Assembly (NCBI RefSeq): GCF_900115695.1
Contig: NZ_FOXK01000004.1
Location: 415,842 to 479,841 of the forward strand
Source of the DNA: Ectopseudomonas toyotomiensis
Lineage (GTDB): Bacteria > Pseudomonadota > Gammaproteobacteria > Pseudomonadales > Pseudomonadaceae
DNA length: 64,000 nt
Direction: 5' to 3'
Both the position numbers and the translations under genes were made by a program. The notes beneath the pieces were generated by a model. The model was given only the letters and a program-made list of their open reading frames with translations. It had not been told where the DNA came from and made no database searches. Of the stretch, positions 10,153-20,465 are shown in pieces. The number at the start of each line of letters is the position of its first letter. Position 1 is the first letter of the stretch.

Positions 10153-11382
10153 TTAGATTTCCAGCAGCAGGCGAGCCGGGTCTTCAAGCAAGTTCTTGAT
10201 GGTCACCAGGAAGGTCACGGCTTCCTTACCATCGATCAGGCGGTGGTCGTAAGACAGCGCCAGGTACATCATCGGACGGATCACCACCTGACCATTGATT
10301 GCCATCGGACGCTGGATGATGTTGTGCATACCCAGGATGGCAGCCTGCGGCGGGTTGACGATCGGCGTCGACATCATCGAACCGAAGGTACCACCGTTGG
10401 TGATGGTGAAGGTGCCGCCGGTCATTTCTTCGATCGACAGCTTGCCGTCTTTGGCTTTCTTGCCGAAGGTGGCGATGCCGCTCTCGATTTCAGCCAGGCT
10501 CATCTGCTCGGCATTACGCAGTACCGGAACCACCAGACCGCGGTCGCTGGACACGGCAACGCCGATGTCGGCGTAGCCGTGGTAAACGATGTCGTTGCCG
10601 TCGATCGAGGCGTTGACTGCCGGAAAGCGCTTCAGGGCTTCGGTGGCGGCCTTGACGAAGAACGACATGAAGCCCAGGCGCACGCCATTGTGGGACTTCT
10701 CGAACAGGTCCTTGTACTTCGAACGCAGGGCCATGACTTCCGTCATGTCGACTTCGTTGAAGGTGGTCAGCATGGCCATGGAGGACTGGGCCTCGACCAG
10801 ACGCTCGGCGATCTTGGCGCGCAGGCGAGTCATCGGCACACGCTTCTCGGTGCGATCACCAGTGGCGACGACAGCAGCGGCAGCAGCCGGAGCAGCAGCC
10901 GGTTTGGCAGCGGCAGCCGGAGCGTTCTTCTTCGCTTCGACGGCAGCGACCACGTCTTCCTTGGTCACACGGCCACCTTTACCGGTGCCGGCGATGCTGT
11001 TCGGGTCGATGCCGTTCTCTTCGGCCAGCTTGCGCGCGGCCGGCGAGAGGATGGCGTCGTCGCCAGCAGCGGCAGCCGGGGCAGCAGCCTGAGCCGGAGC
11101 GGCGGCAGCGGCCGGAGCGGCAGCCGGAGCAGCGGCGGCAGCGCCACCTTCGGTCAGCTTGCCCAGCAGCTCGTTGGAGAGAACGGTGTCGCCTTCGTTC
11201 TTGATGATTTCAGCCAGAACACCATCGGCCTCGGCCAGTACTTCGATCACGACCTTGTCGGTTTCGATGTCGACGATCAGCTCATCGCGCTTGACCGCTT
11301 CGCCCGGCTTCTTGTGCCAGGTGGCCACGGTGCCGTCGGCAACCGATTCCGGGAAGGTTGGGGCTTTGATCTCGATAGCCAT
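10153..11382 (-). CDS. sucB: Dihydrolipoyllysine succinyltransferase (E2) of the 2-oxoglutarate dehydrogenase complex
   Basis: The 409-aa E2 core transfers succinyl groups to CoA. An N-terminal lipoyl domain (residues 1-75, lipoylated Lys in [10 protein letters not shown]) is followed by an Ala/Pro-rich flexible linker, a peripheral-subunit-binding domain ([34 protein letters not shown] split around residues 110-145), a second Ala-rich linker, and the catalytic acyltransferase domain ending in [14 protein letters not shown] with the active-site His and Asp. The start is the ATG opening [13 protein letters not shown]. An in-frame ATG 14 codons upstream adds residues not found in the family. 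Confidence 0.98.
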   Translation of the reverse strand: MAIEIKAPTFPESVADGTVATWHKKPGEAVKRDELIVDIETDKVVIEVLAEADGVLAEIIKNEGDTVLSNELLGKLTEGGAAAAAPAAAPAAAAAPAQAAAPAAAAGDDAILSPAARKLAEENGIDPNSIAGTGKGGRVTKEDVVAAVEAKKNAPAAAAKPAAAPAAAAAVVATGDRTEKRVPMTRLRAKIAERLVEAQSSMAMLTTFNEVDMTEVMALRSKYKDLFEKSHNGVRLGFMSFFVKAATEALKRFPAVNASIDGNDIVYHGYADIGVAVSSDRGLVVPVLRNAEQMSLAEIESGIATFGKKAKDGKLSIEEMTGGTFTITNGGTFGSMMSTPIVNPPQAAILGMHNIIQRPMAINGQVVIRPMMYLALSYDHRLIDGKEAVTFLVTIKNLLEDPARLLLEI

Positions 11383-11447
11383 TGTATGCGTTTCCTTAAA
11401 TTCGGTTTTACCGCCAGATGGCACCTGCCACCTAGCGGATGAAGGCG

Positions 11448-14279
11448 TTAAACAGTAAAGGCGTCCTGCAGCAGTTTTTCCTGCTGCTCGGCGTGCATCG
11501 ACGCATAGCCGCAGGCTGGCGCTGCCGACGCATCACGACCGGCGTACTCCAGGAACAGCGACTTCTTGTGCGCGGTAGCGACGCGACGCATGTGGTGCTG
11601 GCTGCAGTACCAAGCGCCTTGGTTCATCGGTTCTTCCTGACACCAGACGATGTGCTTGAGGTTCTTGTACGGCGCTAGCGCCTCGGCCAGGTCGTCTTCC
11701 GGGAACGGATAGAGCTGCTCGATACGAATGATGGCGATGTCTTCGCGACCCTCGGCACGACGTTTTTCCAGCAGGTCGTAGTAGACCTTGCCGCTGCACA
11801 GCACCAGGCGCTCGACCTTTTTCGGGTCCAGCGAATCGATCTCGCCGATTACGGTCTGGAAGGAGCCTTCGGCCAGATCTTCCAGGGTCGAGATGGCCAA
11901 TTTGTGACGCAGCAGCGACTTGGGCGTCAGCACCACCAGCGGCTTGCGCAGCGGACGAATCACCTGGCGACGCAGCATGTGATAGACCTGCGCCGGGGTG
12001 GTCGGCACGCACACCTGCATGTTGTGCTCGGCACAGAGTTGCAGATAACGCTCCAGACGCGCCGAGCTGTGCTCAGGCCCCTGCCCTTCATAGCCGTGCG
12101 GCAGCAGAACGGTCAGACCGCAGAGACGGCCCCACTTGGTCTCGCCGCTGGAAATGAACTGGTCGAATACCACCTGGGCACCGTTGGCGAAATCACCAAA
12201 CTGGGCTTCCCAGATCACCAGCGCGTTCGGCGTGGTGGTGGCATAGCCGTATTCGAACGCCAGTACCGCTTCCTCGGAGAGGTAGGAGTCGTAAAGTTCG
12301 AACTTCGGCTGACCGTCGTACAGGTTCTTCAGCGGAACGTAGGTCGAGGCATCCTTCTGGTTGTGCAGCACCGCGTGACGGTGCGAGAAGGTGCCACGGC
12401 CGATGTCCTGACCGGTCATGCGGATCGGATGACCTTCGACCAGCAGAGTGGCGTAAGCCATGGTCTCGGCGAAGCCCCAGTTGATCGGCAAGCCGCCCGC
12501 GCCCATCTTCTGACGGTCTTCGAGGATCTTCGCGACCTGACGCTGAACCAGGAAGCCCTCAGGGATCTCCAGCAGCTTGGAAGACAGATCCTGCAGGGTC
12601 TTCAGATCGAAACGGGTGTCGTGACGCGCGGTCCAGGCATGGCCCAGGTAAGGACGCCAGTCGACGAACAGCTCCTTGTTGGGCTCCTTGACCAGGCTCT
12701 TGACCACGTGCTGACCGTTGTCCAGCGCAGTACGGTACTCGTCGATCTTGGCCTGCACGTCGTCGCTGCTCTGCACGCCGGCTGCAATCAGAGCGTCGGC
12801 GTACAGCTCACGGGTGGTGCGCTGCTTGGCGATCTGCTGGTACATCAGCGGCTGAGTACCGTTCGGCTCGTCGGCCTCGTTGTGACCACGACGGCGGTAG
12901 CAGACCAGGTCGATGACCACGTCACGCTTGTACTGCATGCGGTAATCGACAGCCAACTGAGTGACGAACAGCACGGCTTCCGGATCGTCGCCGTTCACAT
13001 GGAAGATCGGCGCCTGGATCATCTTCGCCACGTCGGTCGCGTACTCGGTGGAGCGCGCATCCAGCGGGTTGCTGATGGTGAAGCCGACCTGGTTGTTGAT
13101 CACGATGTGGATGGTGCCGCCAGTCTTGTAGCCGCGGGTCTGCGACATCTGGAAGGTTTCCATGACCACGCCCTGACCGGCGAAAGCCGCGTCACCGTGG
13201 ATGGAAATCGGCAGTACCTTGTCGCCAGTGGCGTCACTACGACGATCTTGACGAGCACGCACCGAGCCCTCGACCACCGGCGAAACGATTTCCAGGTGCG
13301 AGGGGTTGAACGCCAGCGCCAGGTGCACTTCGCCACCGGCAGTCATGACGTTGGAGGAAAAGCCCTGGTGGTACTTCACGTCACCGGACGACAGACCTTC
13401 GGTCTTCTTGCCTTCGAACTCGTCGAACAGGTCGCGCGGGTTCTTGCCGAAGGTATTGACCAGCACGTTCAGACGGCCGCGGTGGGCCATGCCGATGACC
13501 ACTTCCTTGGTGCCGTAGGAGCCGGAGCGCTGGATGATTTCGTCCAGCAGCGGGATCAGGCTCTCGCCACCCTCCAGGCCGAAACGCTTGGTGCCCGGGT
13601 ATTTGGTACCCAGGTACTTTTCCAGGCCTTCGGCAGCGGTGACGCGCTCGAGCACATGCGCCTGCACCTCGGCAGAAAACTGCGGACGACCGCGCACGCT
13701 TTCCAGGCGCTGGGCGAACCAGTTGCGCTGGCCGGAATCGACAATGTGGGTGAACTCGGCACCGATGGTGCGACAATATGTCTGCTGCAGCGCATCACGG
13801 ATTTCGCGTAGCGTTGCCTCTTCCTTGCCGATATACAGCTCGCCAGTGCGGAATGTGGTGTCCAGATCCGCGTCGGTCAGGCCATAGTGATTGATCGACA
13901 GGTCAGATGGCGCAGTGCGCACCCACAGACCCAGAGGGTCGAGCTGGGCGGCCTGATGGCCACGCATGCGGTAGGCCTGGATCAAGCGCAGCACTTCCAC
14001 CTGCTTCTTTTCGTGCTCGCTGCTGACGGCCCCGGCGGAAACCGGCTGGGCACGACGCGAATTCTTGGCGAGCAGGACGAAATGATCGCGAATGGTCGAA
14101 TGCGATACGTCCGTTGCAGCGCTGCCGTCGGTCGGCAACTTCTGGAAGTAAGTGCGCCACTCTTCTGGCACAGCGTTGGGATCGTGCAGGTAGAGCTCGT
14201 AGAGCTCTTCCACGTAGGCAGCGTTGCCACCGGATAGGTGGGCACTGTCCCACATGCGCTGCATCACGCTTTCTTGCAT
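11448..14279 (-). CDS. sucA: 2-Oxoglutarate dehydrogenase E1 component
   Basis: The 943-aa thiamine-diphosphate-dependent E1 subunit decarboxylates 2-oxoglutarate and succinylates the lipoyl group of SucB. The N-terminal E2-binding segment ([26 protein letters not shown]), the active-site [14 protein letters not shown], the ThDP-binding [11 protein letters not shown]...NNQVGFT region, and the C-terminal region with the acetyl-CoA/AMP-site arginines match OdhA/SucA throughout, at normal length. It is separated from sdhB by 249 bases carrying two strong RNA hairpins, and from sucB by 65 bases. Confidence 0.98.
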   Translation of the reverse strand: MQESVMQRMWDSAHLSGGNAAYVEELYELYLHDPNAVPEEWRTYFQKLPTDGSAATDVSHSTIRDHFVLLAKNSRRAQPVSAGAVSSEHEKKQVEVLRLIQAYRMRGHQAAQLDPLGLWVRTAPSDLSINHYGLTDADLDTTFRTGELYIGKEEATLREIRDALQQTYCRTIGAEFTHIVDSGQRNWFAQRLESVRGRPQFSAEVQAHVLERVTAAEGLEKYLGTKYPGTKRFGLEGGESLIPLLDEIIQRSGSYGTKEVVIGMAHRGRLNVLVNTFGKNPRDLFDEFEGKKTEGLSSGDVKYHQGFSSNVMTAGGEVHLALAFNPSHLEIVSPVVEGSVRARQDRRSDATGDKVLPISIHGDAAFAGQGVVMETFQMSQTRGYKTGGTIHIVINNQVGFTISNPLDARSTEYATDVAKMIQAPIFHVNGDDPEAVLFVTQLAVDYRMQYKRDVVIDLVCYRRRGHNEADEPNGTQPLMYQQIAKQRTTRELYADALIAAGVQSSDDVQAKIDEYRTALDNGQHVVKSLVKEPNKELFVDWRPYLGHAWTARHDTRFDLKTLQDLSSKLLEIPEGFLVQRQVAKILEDRQKMGAGGLPINWGFAETMAYATLLVEGHPIRMTGQDIGRGTFSHRHAVLHNQKDASTYVPLKNLYDGQPKFELYDSYLSEEAVLAFEYGYATTTPNALVIWEAQFGDFANGAQVVFDQFISSGETKWGRLCGLTVLLPHGYEGQGPEHSSARLERYLQLCAEHNMQVCVPTTPAQVYHMLRRQVIRPLRKPLVVLTPKSLLRHKLAISTLEDLAEGSFQTVIGEIDSLDPKKVERLVLCSGKVYYDLLEKRRAEGREDIAIIRIEQLYPFPEDDLAEALAPYKNLKHIVWCQEEPMNQGAWYCSQHHMRRVATAHKKSLFLEYAGRDASAAPACGYASMHAEQQEKLLQDAFTV

Positions 14280-14437
14280 GCTTGGTCACCCTCGGTAAGG
14301 GGACACCACCGGCGTGAATACCGCATGGTCCTGATCAAAGTCATGATGCTGCGACTCGGATAAAGCCACTTGGGTTCCCGCAGATAGTCCGGGTACCAGC
14401 CCGGATGCCCCTGCTGGTCGTCATATTTTTCGAGTAT

Positions 14438-14502
14438 GAGCCGCGGCTTTGTGGGCTGCGGCTCTGGCTTTACTGCGAGGCCGGCCTGAGCCGGACTCGC
14501 AG
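14438..14502 (-). other. Tandem RNA hairpins between sdhB and sucA
   Basis: Two adjacent stems lie in the 249-base gap. One is a 10-bp stem (14438-14464) with GAGCCGCGGC against GCTGCGGCTC, one wobble pair and a 7-base loop. The other (14473-14502) has CTGCGAG / CTCGCAG outer and CCGGC / GCCGG inner arms with a CTGA loop. On the transcribed minus strand neither is followed by a U-tract, so they are unlikely to stop transcription fully. They may protect sdh mRNA ends or be processing sites. Confidence 0.6.
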
Positions 14503-14528
14503 GTGTTACAGGTATAGCAACTTGCGAA

Positions 14529-15236
14529 TCAGGTACCGCTCTGCAGCAGCATGTTACGCACGTGGCCGATCGCCTTGGTCGGGTTCAGACCCTTGGGGCA
14601 AACGTTCACGCAGTTCATGATGCCGCGGCAACGGAACACACTGAACGGATCGTCCAGCGAAGCCAGACGCTCAGCGGTCTTGGTGTCACGGCTGTCGGCC
14701 AGGAAGCGATAGGCCTGCAGCAGTGCAGCGGGACCGAGGAACTTGTCAGGGTTCCACCAGAACGACGGGCAGCTGGTCGAGCAGCACGCGCACAGGATGC
14801 ACTCGTACAGGCCATCGAGCTTCTCGCGCTCTTCCGGCGACTGCAGACGCTCGATGGCCGGAGCCGGCGTATCGTTCTGCAGGAACGGCTGCACCTTCTC
14901 GTACTGCTTGTAGAAGATGCTCATGTCGACGACCAGGTCACGAATGACCGGCAGACCCGGCAACGGACGAATCACCAGCTTGCCGCCCTTGAGGCCGGCA
15001 GCGGAGATCGGCGTGATGCAGGCCAGGCCGTTCTTGCCGTTGATGTTCATGCCGTCGGAACCGCATACGCCTTCACGGCAGGAACGACGGTAGGAGAAGC
15101 CTTCGTCCTGCTCCTTGATCAGCGCCAGCACGTCGAGGACCATGATGTCCTTGCCGCCGGTGTCGACCTGGAAGTCCTGCATGAACGGAGCAGCGTCCTT
15201 CTCCGGGTTGTAGCGATAAACACTGACTTGCAACAT
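14529..15236 (-). CDS. sdhB: Succinate dehydrogenase iron-sulfur subunit
   Basis: The 235-aa iron-sulfur subunit of complex II relays electrons from SdhA to ubiquinone. The N-terminal ferredoxin domain has the [2Fe-2S] ligands in SCREGVCGSDG and NGKNGLAC. The C-terminal domain has CILCACCSTSCPSFWWNP and FRCRGIMNCVNVCPKGLNP for the [4Fe-4S] and [3Fe-4S] clusters. The start chosen is the ATG opening MLQVSVYRYNP, preceded at a good distance by AAGGGTG. A GTG three codons upstream overlaps that ribosome-binding site. The gene is 11 bases downstream of sdhA. Confidence 0.98.
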   Translation of the reverse strand: MLQVSVYRYNPEKDAAPFMQDFQVDTGGKDIMVLDVLALIKEQDEGFSYRRSCREGVCGSDGMNINGKNGLACITPISAAGLKGGKLVIRPLPGLPVIRDLVVDMSIFYKQYEKVQPFLQNDTPAPAIERLQSPEEREKLDGLYECILCACCSTSCPSFWWNPDKFLGPAALLQAYRFLADSRDTKTAERLASLDDPFSVFRCRGIMNCVNVCPKGLNPTKAIGHVRNMLLQSGT

Positions 15237-15247
15237 ATCAGTCACCC

Positions 15248-17020
15248 TTAATAAGTCCGAACCTTGGGTTCAAATGCCGGAACGGTCTTCGGCGCGAAGT
15301 TGACATCACGTTTGGCAACGCGCTTCTCGCCTGGGAAGTACAGGGAGTGGCACAGCCAATTCTGATCATCGCGCTCCTCGAAATCTTCACGAGCGTGGGC
15401 GCCACGGGACTCTTTACGAGCCTCGGCCGCGACCGCGGTCGCTTCGGCGACTTCGAGCAGGTTTTGCAGTTCCAGCGCTTCGATACGCGCAGTGTTGAAC
15501 GCCTGGCTCTTGTCCGCGATTTTGACTTTCGCGATGCGCTCACGCAGGTCGGCCAGTTGTTGGATGCCCTTCTGCATGTATTCGCCGGTACGGAATACAC
15601 CGAAGTAGTTCTGCATGCACTGTTGCAGCTCTTTACGCAGCGGGGCAACGTCTTCGCCGGTGCTGCGCTCGTTGACACCGGCCAGGCGCGACAGCGACTG
15701 TTCGATGTCGGTTTCGCTGGCGCCACGGACCTCCACGCCTTCTTTCAGCGCTTTTTCCAGGTGCAGGCCAGCGGCACGGCCGAATACCACCAGGTCGAGC
15801 AGGGAGTTGCCGCCCAGACGGTTGGCACCGTGCACCGATACGCACGCCACTTCACCTACAGCGAACAGACCTTCGATGATCTTGTCATTGCCGTTGGCGT
15901 CCTGAGTGATGGCCTGGCCATGAATGTTGGTCGGCACGCCGCCCATCATGTAGTGGCAGGTCGGGATGACCGGGACCGGAGCGACGACCGGGTCGACGTG
16001 AGCGAAGGTCTTGGACAGTTCGCAGATACCCGGCAGACGGCTGTGCAGCACTTCTTCGCCGAGGTGGTCGAGCTTCAGCAGTACGTGGTCCTTGTCCGGG
16101 CCACAGCCGTTGCCGGCGATGACTTCCTTGACCATCGAGCGCGCAACCACGTCGCGACCGGCCAGGTCTTTGGCGTTCGGCGCATAACGCTCCATGAAGC
16201 GCTCGCCATGGGCGTTGATCAGGTAACCACCCTCACCACGGCAGCCTTCGGTGACCAGCACACCAGCGCCGGCGATACCGGTCGGGTGGAACTGCCACAT
16301 TTCGATGTCCTGCACCGGCACACCGGCACGCAGGGCCATGCCCACGCCGTCACCGGTGTTGATCAGCGCGTTGGTGGTGGAGGCGTAGATACGACCCGCA
16401 CCGCCGGTGGCCAGAACCACGGCCTTGGAGCGGATGTAGACGGTTTCGCCAGTCTCGATGCAGATGGCGATAACGCCGACGATGGCGCCGTCCTGGTTCT
16501 TCACCAGGTCAACCGCGTACCACTCGTTGAGGAACGAGGTGCCGGCTTTCAAGTTGGCCTGATACAGGGTATGCAGCAGTGCATGACCGGTACGGTCGGC
16601 AGCAGCGCAGGTACGAGCAGCCTGGGTCGGATTGTCCGGCCCCTTGGACTGGCCACCGAACGGACGCTGGTAGATGCGGCCCTGCTCGGTACGGGAGAAC
16701 GGCAGGCCCATGTGCTCGAGCTCGAACACGGCTTCCGGACCGACGGAGCACATGTATTCGATAGCGTCCTGGTCACCAATGTAGTCGGAACCCTTGACGG
16801 TATCGTACATGTGCCAGCGCCAATCATCGTTCGGATCGGCCGAAGCGATGGCGCAGGTGATGCCACCCTGAGCGGAAACGGTGTGCGAACGAGTCGGGAA
16901 CACCTTGGTGACCACGGCAGTCTTGTGACCGCCTTGGGCCAGTTGCAGCGCAGCACGCATGCCGGCGCCGCCGCCACCCACGATGATGGCGTCATAGGAA
17001 AGAGTACGGATGCTAGCCAT
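15248..17020 (-). CDS. sdhA: Succinate dehydrogenase flavoprotein subunit
   Basis: The 590-aa catalytic subunit oxidises succinate to fumarate with covalently bound FAD. The dinucleotide-binding start [18 protein letters not shown], the FAD-attachment His in [11 protein letters not shown] (about residue 47), the substrate-binding [23 protein letters not shown], and the catalytic Arg/His region RDVVARSM and [13 protein letters not shown] are all present. Length is standard. It is three bases downstream of sdhD and is followed closely by sdhB. Confidence 0.98.
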   Translation of the reverse strand: MASIRTLSYDAIIVGGGGAGMRAALQLAQGGHKTAVVTKVFPTRSHTVSAQGGITCAIASADPNDDWRWHMYDTVKGSDYIGDQDAIEYMCSVGPEAVFELEHMGLPFSRTEQGRIYQRPFGGQSKGPDNPTQAARTCAAADRTGHALLHTLYQANLKAGTSFLNEWYAVDLVKNQDGAIVGVIAICIETGETVYIRSKAVVLATGGAGRIYASTTNALINTGDGVGMALRAGVPVQDIEMWQFHPTGIAGAGVLVTEGCRGEGGYLINAHGERFMERYAPNAKDLAGRDVVARSMVKEVIAGNGCGPDKDHVLLKLDHLGEEVLHSRLPGICELSKTFAHVDPVVAPVPVIPTCHYMMGGVPTNIHGQAITQDANGNDKIIEGLFAVGEVACVSVHGANRLGGNSLLDLVVFGRAAGLHLEKALKEGVEVRGASETDIEQSLSRLAGVNERSTGEDVAPLRKELQQCMQNYFGVFRTGEYMQKGIQQLADLRERIAKVKIADKSQAFNTARIEALELQNLLEVAEATAVAAEARKESRGAHAREDFEERDDQNWLCHSLYFPGEKRVAKRDVNFAPKTVPAFEPKVRTY

Positions 17021-17023
17021 GAA

Positions 17024-17392
17024 TCAGAAACCCCACAGAATCTGCACGCCCCAGACGAACATCGCGAACATCGCGATGCCACACACGGCCTGGAACAGGA
17101 AACGCACACCAGTCGCCCACTTGCCCAGCGCCATCGGCGTCAGGTAGTCGGTGGAGATGGTCCACATGCCAACCCAGGCGTGCACGCTCAGTGCAACAAG
17201 GGCCAGCAGGCTGAAGATGCGCATTGCGGTATGCGAGAACAGACCATGCCATTCGGCGTAGCCCATACCCGGATTACAGATCACATAGCCCAGCAGAAAC
17301 AGCGTGTAAGCCGCGAGAACGACCGCAGAAACGCGCTGAGCCATCCAGTCATAGAGGCCCGAACGCGAGAAATTCGTGACATTAGTTACCAT
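17024..17392 (-). CDS. sdhD: Succinate dehydrogenase membrane anchor subunit
   Basis: A 122-aa hydrophobic anchor subunit with three transmembrane segments helps bind haem b and ubiquinone. It begins MVTNVTNFSRSGLYDWMAQRVSAVVLA, carrying the family's DWxxQRxSAV segment. The haem-ligand region SLLALVALSVHAWVG contains the expected His. The ATG start overlaps the end of sdhC by 7 bases. A GTG two codons upstream is possible but less likely. Confidence 0.95.
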   Translation of the reverse strand: MVTNVTNFSRSGLYDWMAQRVSAVVLAAYTLFLLGYVICNPGMGYAEWHGLFSHTAMRIFSLLALVALSVHAWVGMWTISTDYLTPMALGKWATGVRFLFQAVCGIAMFAMFVWGVQILWGF

Positions 17393-17760
17393 ATCCACAC
17401 CCCCAGCAGCACGATCACTACCACCGCCACGACGACGACGATTTTCGAGCCCAGCTTGCCGCCTTCCAGCGTCTCACCGATGCCCATATCCATGATCAAG
17501 TGGCGCACACCGGCCACCAGGTGGTACAGCAGAGCGGACAACAGACCCCAGATCACGAACTTGGCCAGCGGACTGGTCAGGCATTCTTTCACCTGGGCGA
17601 AGCCCTCCTCGGAGGTCAACGACTTGTCGAGGCCAAACAGCAGAATGGCGATACCGACAAAGAGGATGACACCGGAGATACGGTGAAGAATGGACGTGTA
17701 AGCGGTGATCGGAAGCTTGATAGTCCGAAGGTCTAGGTTTACAGGTCGTTGGCTATTCAC
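17386..17760 (-). CDS. sdhC: Succinate dehydrogenase cytochrome b556 subunit
   Basis: A 124-aa membrane subunit of complex II with three transmembrane helices. The family signatures are RPVNLDLRTIKLPITAYTSILHRISGV near the N terminus (quinone site Ser/Arg) and LLYHLVAGVRHLIMDMG (haem ligand His). The GTG opening MNSQRPVNLDL is preferred. The frame stays open for 27 further codons to an ATG, but that extension is unlike the family. This is the first gene of the sdhCDAB-sucAB-lpdG-sucCD operon, with the promoter about 135-160 bases upstream. Confidence 0.95.
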   Translation of the reverse strand: MNSQRPVNLDLRTIKLPITAYTSILHRISGVILFVGIAILLFGLDKSLTSEEGFAQVKECLTSPLAKFVIWGLLSALLYHLVAGVRHLIMDMGIGETLEGGKLGSKIVVVVAVVVIVLLGVWIW

Positions 17761-17893
17761 GGCTTTTTTATCACACTGAGAGCCCCTAACGATCAGGGCA
17801 AAGTTGTTGGGAAGTGCACTGGCAAGGTACCCATCACCCAATGAGTGACAACCGCCATGACACGGCCCTAAAGCCTGTGGCGGTCGGCCGCAG

Positions 17894-17922
17894 AGTATAG
17901 ACAGTTAGCAGACTAATGACAA
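17894..17922 (-). promoter_or_regulatory. sigma70 promoter of the sdh-suc operon
   Basis: On the minus strand TTGTCA (17917-17922) and TATACT (17894-17899) are separated by exactly 17 bp. This is a near-consensus promoter reading towards sdhC. It predicts a transcript start about 7 bases downstream and a leader of roughly 125 bases. Confidence 0.75.
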
Positions 17923-18036
17923 TGCAATGCCCTCCCCCAAAAAGCGCATTGCAGCCTTTAAACAAATGGCGTAAATAGCGCCCTTTTTTCGTTGAAAATA
18001 CCGTTCAAACCCTTCTACTGCCTGGGTTCTCGCAAA

Positions 18037-18064
18037 TTGACTTTCGGATTTATCCCACTATAGT
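18037..18064 (+). promoter_or_regulatory. sigma70 promoter of gltA
   Basis: TTGACT (18037-18042) and TATAGT (18059-18064) are separated by 16 bp, reading towards gltA, with the predicted transcript start about 53 bases before the start codon. Confidence 0.75.
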
Positions 18065-18123
18065 GGTGCGGGCCCTGCGTGGGGGGCTGTCTGATGATTT
18101 CAAGCATAACTAGGAGGCCACAT

Positions 18124-19407
18124 ATGGCTGACAAAAAAGCGCAGTTGATCATCGAGGGCAATGCCCCCGTCGAACTGCCCGTTCTGACCGGCACTGTTGG
18201 TCCCGATGTAATCGATGTGCGGAGCCTGACCGCCACGGGTCGGTTCACCTTTGATCCTGGTTTCATGTCGACCGCCTCTTGCGAGTCGAAGATCACCTAT
18301 ATCGACGGCGACAAGGGCATCCTGCTGCACCGCGGCTACCCCATCGAGCAGCTCGCCGAGCAGTCCGACTACCTGGAAACCTGCTACCTGCTGCTCAATG
18401 GCGAACTGCCGAGCAAGGAAGAAAAGGCCAAGTTCGTCAGCACCATCAAGAACCACACCATGGTTCATGAGCAGTTGAAGACCTTCTTCAACGGTTTCCG
18501 CCGCGATGCCCATCCGATGGCCATCATGTGCGGGGTGGTTGGCGCCCTGTCCGCCTTCTATCACGACTCGCTGGACATCAATAACCCGCAGCACCGCGAA
18601 GTGTCGGCCATGCGCCTGGTGGCCAAGATGCCGACCATCGCTGCCATGACCTACAAGTACTCCATGGGTCAGCCCATGATGTACCCGCGCAATGACCTGA
18701 ATTACGCGGAAAATTTCCTGCACATGATGTTCAACACGCCGTGCGAGATCAAACCGATCAGCCCGGTGCTGGCCAAGGCGATGGACAAGATCTTCATCCT
18801 CCATGCCGACCATGAGCAGAACGCCTCCACCTCCACCGTACGCCTGGCTGGCTCCTCGGGCGCCAACCCGTTCGCCTGTATCGCAGCCGGTATCGCCGCG
18901 CTGTGGGGCCCGGCACACGGCGGCGCTAACGAAGCCGTACTGGCCATGCTCGACGAGATCGGTGACGTTTCGAACATCGACAAGTTCATTGCCAAGGCCA
19001 AGGACAAGAACGACCCGTTCAAGCTGATGGGCTTCGGTCACCGCGTCTACAAGAACCGCGACCCGCGCGCCACCGTGATGAAGCAGACCTGCGACGAAGT
19101 CCTCGGCGAGCTGGGCATCACCAATGACCCGCAGCTGGAACTGGCCATGCGCCTGGAAGAGATCGCCCTGACTGATCCGTACTTCAAAGAGCGCAACCTG
19201 TACCCGAACGTCGACTTCTACTCGGGCATCATCCTCAAGGCCATCGGCATTCCGACCTCGATGTTCACCGTTATCTTCGCCCTGGCACGTACCGTGGGCT
19301 GGATCTCGCACTGGAAGGAAATGCTCTCGGGTCCGTACAAGATTGGCCGTCCGCGCCAGCTGTACACCGGTTACGAGCAGCGCGACCTGCCGACCAACCG
19401 CGACTGA
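18124..19407 (+). CDS. gltA: Citrate synthase (type II, GltA)
   Basis: This 427-aa enzyme condenses oxaloacetate and acetyl-CoA to citrate. It is the long, hexameric, NADH-sensitive Gram-negative type with an N-terminal beta-rich domain ([21 protein letters not shown]). Catalytic residues lie in HADHEQNAS (first His) and [14 protein letters not shown] (second His and substrate-binding Arg), with the catalytic Asp in PNVDFYSG. The ATG is preceded by a perfect AGGAGG, 7 bases before the start; an upstream in-frame ATG would include this site in the coding region. It is divergent from the sdh-suc operon and ends at a strong terminator. Confidence 0.98.
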   Translation: MADKKAQLIIEGNAPVELPVLTGTVGPDVIDVRSLTATGRFTFDPGFMSTASCESKITYIDGDKGILLHRGYPIEQLAEQSDYLETCYLLLNGELPSKEEKAKFVSTIKNHTMVHEQLKTFFNGFRRDAHPMAIMCGVVGALSAFYHDSLDINNPQHREVSAMRLVAKMPTIAAMTYKYSMGQPMMYPRNDLNYAENFLHMMFNTPCEIKPISPVLAKAMDKIFILHADHEQNASTSTVRLAGSSGANPFACIAAGIAALWGPAHGGANEAVLAMLDEIGDVSNIDKFIAKAKDKNDPFKLMGFGHRVYKNRDPRATVMKQTCDEVLGELGITNDPQLELAMRLEEIALTDPYFKERNLYPNVDFYSGIILKAIGIPTSMFTVIFALARTVGWISHWKEMLSGPYKIGRPRQLYTGYEQRDLPTNRD

Positions 19408-19422
19408 TAGCGTCCTGAGACG

Positions 19423-19453
19423 AAAAAGGCTGCCAATCTGGCAGCCTTTTTTT
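19423..19453 (+). terminator. Terminator of gltA
   Basis: The 7-bp GC stem GGCTGCC / GGCAGCC with a 5-base loop is flanked by A5 upstream and a T7 run downstream. This is a classic rho-independent terminator 15 bases after the stop codon. Confidence 0.9.
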
Positions 19454-19474
19454 ATTGCCTGGCGAGTATCTCGC

Positions 19475-20074
19475 TCAGCGCCCTTCCACTTTCGCTCGCA
19501 AACCCTGCAGCGTCTGCAGCGGCGCATCGACGACGAAGCTGTTGGCCAGCCAGGAGGGCACGCTTCCACCCGGCTCGGTGTGCACCTCGTAGGTCACCTC
19601 CACCCTGCCCTGGTCCAGCGGTTTGAGATGCCACTCGCCGTCGACACGCTGCACCCGCACGAACCCCTTCTCCTCCGGCAATCGCTGCGGCACCGCCTTG
19701 AGCAGGCGCGTGACAGCGCCGTCAGCATCGGTGCGCGTGGTCACCTGAATCACCGAATCACGCGCCTTCACCGGCCAGGGCATCTCGAAACGGGTGTACA
19801 GCTCGCTCACATTACCCTCGGTCTCGAGCAGTCGCTGCTGCTGGCAACTGAAGATCCAGGAGCAGGATCCCGCGACATCTTCCTGCGCCGCCTGTACCGC
19901 GGCCAGATCAGCGTTGATCGTCACCACACCGCGATAGGCCTTGTACTTGGATCCGGGCACGTCAGCCAGGTAAACGCTCACACCGTCTTCTTCGCGCTCC
20001 AGCTGCCACTGCCTCTCGGCAGCCTGGACAGCGGTCGCGCACAACATCATGGCCAGAACGGAATAACGCATCAT
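19475..20074 (-). CDS. START-domain (polyketide cyclase-like) exported protein
   Basis: A 199-aa protein with a Sec signal peptide (MMRYSVLAMMLCATAVQA-AE) and a single START/SRPBCC-type lipid-binding fold: WQLEREEDGVSVYLADVPGSKYKAYRG at the start, the central ELYTRFEMPWPVKARDSVIQV, and the C-terminal helix PSWLANSFVVDAPLQTLQGLRA. Such domains bind hydrophobic ligands in a deep pocket. No catalytic residues can be assigned and the ligand is unknown. It converges with gltA. Synteny with PAO1 gene PA1579 or a neighbour is remembered, not tested. Confidence 0.8.
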   Translation of the reverse strand: MMRYSVLAMMLCATAVQAAERQWQLEREEDGVSVYLADVPGSKYKAYRGVVTINADLAAVQAAQEDVAGSCSWIFSCQQQRLLETEGNVSELYTRFEMPWPVKARDSVIQVTTRTDADGAVTRLLKAVPQRLPEEKGFVRVQRVDGEWHLKPLDQGRVEVTYEVHTEPGGSVPSWLANSFVVDAPLQTLQGLRAKVEGR

Positions 20075-20140
20075 CTTCGAGCAACTCCCGGTGGGACTGT
20101 TTGCGTTTCGACCCGCACGGGCCGTGAGCGGTTCACATCG

Positions 20141-20392
20141 TCAGGCAGTCGCCTGCTCCAGCCAACCCAACATACGAATGGCGCTTTCGCGATCATCCGC
20201 GCACAGCTGCTCTTCCGCCTTGAACCCAGCGCACACTGCGGGCCTCTCCGGGCTACCGAAGATGGCGCAAAGAAACTCGGCATTGAGATGGATACAGCGC
20301 ACGCCAGCGGGCTTGCCCTCAGGCATGCCCGGAATCGGTGAACTGATGGAAGGCGCGATGCAGCAGGCACCGCAACCGGCACGACACTCCAT
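20141..20392 (-). CDS. YkgJ-family cysteine-cluster protein
   Basis: An 83-aa protein that begins MECRAGCGACCIAPS and has further Cys at IRCIH-like positions (VRCIHLN, FLCAIFG, AVCAGF, EQLC). The CxxxCxxCC start followed by spaced cysteines is the pattern of the YkgJ/UPF0153 Fe-S or zinc cluster family. The biochemical role of the family is not established. It is downstream of the dehydrogenase gene on the same strand. Confidence 0.85.
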   Translation of the reverse strand: MECRAGCGACCIAPSISSPIPGMPEGKPAGVRCIHLNAEFLCAIFGSPERPAVCAGFKAEEQLCADDRESAIRMLGWLEQATA

Positions 20393-20465
20393 TAAACGAC
20401 CTCAACAGGAAGCGAACGGCGGCGATCCTAATGAGGCACGCGCCGTCCGTCGAGGCCTTTGGCGA

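Larger units (their letters stand above)
17761..18123. promoter_or_regulatory. Divergent regulatory region between sdhC and gltA (363 bases without a gene)
   Basis: This is the only gene-free stretch longer than 300 bases. It holds back-to-back sigma70-type promoters for the sdh-suc operon and gltA, listed separately, with A/T-rich DNA between them. Leaders of about 120 bases (sdhC) and about 50 bases (gltA) result. I found no small reading frame or clear riboswitch in it. Confidence 0.8.

Noticed and set aside
11904..13811. A 635-codon open frame antisense to sucA
   Set aside because: No domain is recognisable and the opposite strand has a complete, conserved enzyme gene.
15347..17686. A long open frame on the plus strand across sdhA and sdhD
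   Set aside because: It lies antisense to well-conserved subunit genes and has low-complexity, His/Asp/Gly-rich composition typical of GC-rich antisense frames.
17761..17841. Longer N terminus for SdhC
   Set aside because: The additional residues are unlike the family, and the GTG start gives the expected length.
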